Origin: Ktedonobacter sp. 13_1_20CM_4_53_11
GTDB lineage: Bacteria; Chloroflexota; Ktedonobacteria; Ktedonobacterales; Ktedonobacteraceae
Length of the DNA stretch: 8,982 nucleotides
Assembly (NCBI GenBank): GCA_001919995.1
Contig: MNIY01000028.1
Coordinates: 1-8,982, forward strand
Reading direction: 5' to 3'
Part shown: positions 7,155 through 8,982 of the stretch, piece by piece
Layout of the letters: every line of letters begins with the position of its first letter
How positions within the stretch are numbered: position 1 is the stretch's first letter
Notes under the pieces: generated by a model
The model's database searches: none
Seen by the model: only the letters and a program-made list of their open reading frames with translations
What the model was told of the DNA's origin: nothing
Position numbers and translations under genes: made by a program

Positions 7155-7421
7155 CTATATATGATCCTTTCTAGTATATAGCATGGAACATGTACCGCAT
7201 GTTCGTTCTGCGGGAATCAACGCCTGTGGACAGAATGGGGTGCCTGAGTAAGTGCAATCAGGCGATTCTGGATGAAGCAGGAACTTAACCAGAGCCTCTT
7301 GCTCCAGGGCTCGTTTGAGATGAAGCAGTCCGAGGCGCATGCGAGCCTTGACGGTGCCAAGAGGAAGCTGGTATCCTTCGGCGACCTCCATGTGCGTCCA
7401 ACCGTATACCTTTTCAATCAG
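7155..7421 (-). pseudogene. Remnant of an ECF-type sigma factor (region 4 only)
   Basis: An open stretch that reads, from the 5' side, LIEKVYGWTH then MEVAEGYQLPLGTVKARMRL, followed by GLLHLKRALEQEA. This is the sigma-70 region 4 helix-turn-helix that binds the -35 box; the PLGTVKxRxRLGLxxLxxAL pattern is typical of ECF sigma factors. Regions 2 and 3 are absent: an in-frame TGA at 7422-7424 stands directly upstream, the preceding codons (KTIAL, to about 7439) may still be homologous, and the adjacent thioesterase gene starts soon after. The first ATG (7391) has no ribosome binding site. After the HTH a tail of about 45 residues with several cysteines is unlike known sigma factors and may be noncoding drift. 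The simplest reading is a 5'-deleted, decaying gene. A standalone HTH peptide of 78 residues is possible but unsupported. Confidence 0.6.
7186..7204. repeat. 7-bp inverted repeat GAACATG/CATGTTC
   Basis: Arms 7186-7192 and 7198-7204 with a 5-nt spacer, inside the 3' tail of the sigma remnant. It could be an old operator-like site or chance. No linked gene start is near enough to assign it. Confidence 0.25.
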
Positions 7422-7508
7422 TCAGAGAGCTATTGTCTTGAGCAAGCCTATTCTGCTACTATCTAGATCAAGGTGAGCGCGTAGCAGAAAGGAAAGAGCA
7501 ATACCTCT

Positions 7509-8033
7509 ATGAGCGATAATTTTCCTTGCTGGTATCCAGTACAAATTCGATTTCGCGATCTTGATCCACTAGCGCACGTGAATAATACCGTCTACTTAAC
7601 CTATTTCGAGGAAGCAAGAAGTTACTATTTTGATAAGTTAAAGCCCTGGTTGGAGCAGTGGCCTTCTGGCGAGGAACATCAAGAAGTAGAAAGCATTGTC
7701 TCGCACCCCCCGCACAATCCGCGTATTCAGACACGAACCAGTGGGAGTCACTATGGGCTGCTGGTCAAAGAAGTTACCTGTACCTATATGTTGCCGTTGG
7801 TGCGTTCTGATACCGTAGAGGTTGGCGTGCGTGTTGTCCGAGTCGGGCGCACAAGCTTCAATATGGAACACCAGATACGCGATGTGAACGAGCCTGAGCG
7901 TATCTTTGCGACTGGCAAGACGGCCATGGTGTGGAGCAATTATCTCACCGGCCGCCCCTCTCCCGTTCCACCCTCGCTGCGCTTTGCCTTTGAACAGATG
8001 GAGGGGCGAGAGTTTCCAATGGTAGAGAGATAG
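7509..8033 (+). CDS. Acyl-CoA thioesterase, hotdog fold (4HBT/YbgC-like)
   Basis: A 174-residue single-domain hotdog protein of the 4-hydroxybenzoyl-CoA thioesterase family, which hydrolyses acyl-CoA thioesters in the cytoplasm, usually as a dimer or tetramer. The signature RFRDLDPLAHVNNTVYLTYF (14-33), followed by EEAR, is clear; D19 aligns with the catalytic aspartate of the Pseudomonas 4HBT enzyme. The later strands LLVKEVTCTYMLPL (84-97) and VEVGVRVVRVGRTSFNMEHQI (103-123) complete the fold. Family members are usually 130-150 residues. The extra length here is mainly a polar, histidine- and proline-containing stretch at about 50-80 between the first helix and the next strands, plus a short C-terminal tail. 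The start ATG has AGGAAAG about 12 nt upstream, a long but workable spacing. The gene stands alone; the substrate (short-chain, aromatic or hydroxyacyl CoA) cannot be told. No clear promoter hexamers were seen just upstream. Confidence 0.9.
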   Translation: MSDNFPCWYPVQIRFRDLDPLAHVNNTVYLTYFEEARSYYFDKLKPWLEQWPSGEEHQEVESIVSHPPHNPRIQTRTSGSHYGLLVKEVTCTYMLPLVRSDTVEVGVRVVRVGRTSFNMEHQIRDVNEPERIFATGKTAMVWSNYLTGRPSPVPPSLRFAFEQMEGREFPMVER

Positions 8034-8108
8034 CGTAGTAGTTGGTTGTGCTGTTGCTTTTTCACGAGTTTTTGGAACTTGTATAGCTATAAGCACGTAT
8101 TCAAGGTG

Positions 8109-8117
8109 TGATATATT
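8109..8117 (+). promoter_or_regulatory. Possible extended -10 promoter of the glycosyltransferase gene
   Basis: TG plus one base followed by TATATT (8112-8117) makes an extended -10 with five of six matches. No good -35 is seen at normal distance, which extended -10 promoters tolerate. Transcription would start near 8124, giving a leader of about 68 nt. Confidence 0.4.
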
Positions 8118-8147
8118 CTAAAAGAAGTTCTAAAAATAGAGGCAACA

Positions 8148-8172
8148 AACGGTTAAAAGTTAGAGAACCGTT
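8148..8172 (+). repeat. Leader hairpin before the glycosyltransferase gene
   Basis: Inverted repeat AACGGTT (8148-8154) and AACCGTT (8166-8172) around an 11-nt A-rich loop. It ends 6 nt before the AAGGGG ribosome binding site (8178-8183). It could affect translation or be a protein site; it is too small to call a riboswitch. Confidence 0.3.
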
Positions 8173-8191
8173 ATAGCAAGGGGCCCTGAAC

Positions 8192-8982
8192 ATGAAAATC
8201 GCGCATATCGCTCCCCCATGGTTAGCCATACCTCCTAAAAACTACGGAGGAACGGAGATCGTTATATACAACCTTGTTGAGGAACAGGTCGCGCGGGGAC
8301 ACCAGGTGACGCTGTTTGCGCCCGGCAACACCAAAACCTCTGCAAAGCTTGTCTCGTTTTTCCCAAAGCCTCTCATTGAAGAGGGCATACCATGGCATGG
8401 TCACCTCAAAGCCTACTACCATTTACATAAATCGGTCGAATATGTCAAGCAACACAAGTTTGATATCCTGCATACGCACCTCTCCTCAAGCTCGGACATG
8501 TATATCTTCCCCCTCACTGCTCCACTGGCCACACCGCATGTTACCACACTGCATAGCCGTTTTCCTTTTGACCGTATCCAATCCTGGATCGGCACGGCGG
8601 ACGAGCTGTACATGGAGTGGGCGCCCTCACTGCCCATGGTTGCCATTAGCGAGAGCGCTCGTGAAGAGGTACCGTACCCCCTCAACTTTGTAGGAGTTGT
8701 CCACCATGGGCTGCCAATGCAACAATTTGTCCCAACCGCTAAGAGACGGGGGGATTTTTTTGTGTGGCTAGGACGGTTTGTCGCGGATAAAGGGACGCAC
8801 CTGGCGATTGAGGCAGCGAAGCGAGCCGGGGTAAAGATTGTGCTTGCCGGTACCATCGATCGTCACCAACATGAATCGGTCGGCTACTTCAATGATATGA
8901 TCAAGCCGATGATTGATAATGATCAGGTGAAGTACGTCGGGCCAGTCAATATGAAAGAGAAGATCAGGTTGCTCAGCCGCGC
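8192..8982 (+). CDS. Glycosyltransferase family 4 (GT-B fold), N-terminal part, runs off the right edge
   Basis: The first 263 codons of a GT4-type enzyme, which transfers a sugar from a nucleotide-sugar donor to a lipid, glycan or small-molecule acceptor at the cytoplasmic membrane face. ATG 8192 follows AAGGGG by 8 nt. The N-terminal Rossmann half opens with MKIAHIAPPW, then the acceptor-side loop PPKNYGGTE (14-22), VEEQVARGHQVTLFAPG, DILHTHLSS, TTLHSRF, and the domain junction VAISESAREE. The donor half begins with VHHGLP and FVWLGRFVADKGTHLAIEAA, the usual GT4 signature, and then VLAGT. The frame stays open to the last base, so the C-terminal donor-binding E-x7-E motif is outside. Acceptor and donor are unknown; such genes serve exopolysaccharide, glycolipid or mannoside synthesis. 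The family call is secure from the motifs. Confidence 0.92.
   Translation, partial: MKIAHIAPPWLAIPPKNYGGTEIVIYNLVEEQVARGHQVTLFAPGNTKTSAKLVSFFPKPLIEEGIPWHGHLKAYYHLHKSVEYVKQHKFDILHTHLSSSSDMYIFPLTAPLATPHVTTLHSRFPFDRIQSWIGTADELYMEWAPSLPMVAISESAREEVPYPLNFVGVVHHGLPMQQFVPTAKRRGDFFVWLGRFVADKGTHLAIEAAKRAGVKIVLAGTIDRHQHESVGYFNDMIKPMIDNDQVKYVGPVNMKEKIRLLSR

Noticed and set aside
8082..8091. Palindrome TATAGCTATA as an operator
   Set aside because: Only 10 bp, AT-rich and not placed at a convincing promoter; chance is likely.
7638..8096. Minus-strand open frame of 152 codons over the thioesterase gene
   Set aside because: Antisense to a clear hotdog domain; no motif and no ribosome binding site seen.
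8416..8856. Minus-strand open frame of 146 codons near the right end
   Set aside because: Antisense to the clear GT4 frame, which has family motifs throughout; the shadow has none.

Overview
The window looks like ordinary chromosomal DNA from a GC-moderate bacterium. The combination of genes fits a Chloroflexota (Ktedonobacteria-like) genome: an archaeal-type valyl-tRNA synthetase, a zinc-ribbon membrane protein with a proline-rich linker, a GH31 glucosidase, an ECF-type sigma remnant and a GT4 glycosyltransferase. That placement is an inference from gene style and gene mix, not from a marker gene, and confidence is only moderate.

Layout. Positions 2-1570 (+) hold the C-terminal part of valyl-tRNA synthetase, cut by the left edge. 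It converges, across a 14-bp hairpin, on a minus-strand gene (1618-2223) for a small four-helix membrane protein with an N-terminal zinc ribbon. From a compact divergent promoter region (2224-2387) a plus-strand gene (2388-4523) encodes an SF1 UvrD/Rep-type helicase carrying an N-terminal RelE/ParE-like domain. That gene converges, across a gapless 32-bp perfect palindrome, on a minus-strand GH31 alpha-glucosidase (4574-6967, TTG start). The 541-bp gap 6968-7508 contains the glucosidase's probable promoter, two small hairpins and a decayed minus-strand fragment of sigma-70 region 4. Then come a plus-strand hotdog-fold (4HBT/YbgC-like) thioesterase (7509-8033) and, after a 158-bp leader, the start of a GT4 glycosyltransferase (8192 to the right edge).

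How the genes fit together. No multi-gene operon is visible. Nearly every gene has its own spacing and, where readable, its own promoter, and the strands alternate. The genes are therefore best read as independent units: translation (valS), DNA repair or stress (helicase), carbohydrate use (GH31), acyl-CoA turnover (thioesterase) and cell-envelope or exopolysaccharide glycosylation (GT4).

No RNA gene, insertion sequence, CRISPR array or phage gene was found. The most interesting items are the RelE-helicase fusion with no visible antitoxin, the palindrome at the predicted start of zinc-ribbon transcription, the long hairpins without T-tracts at both convergent gene ends, and the sigma-factor remnant. 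I see no convincing new multi-gene system.
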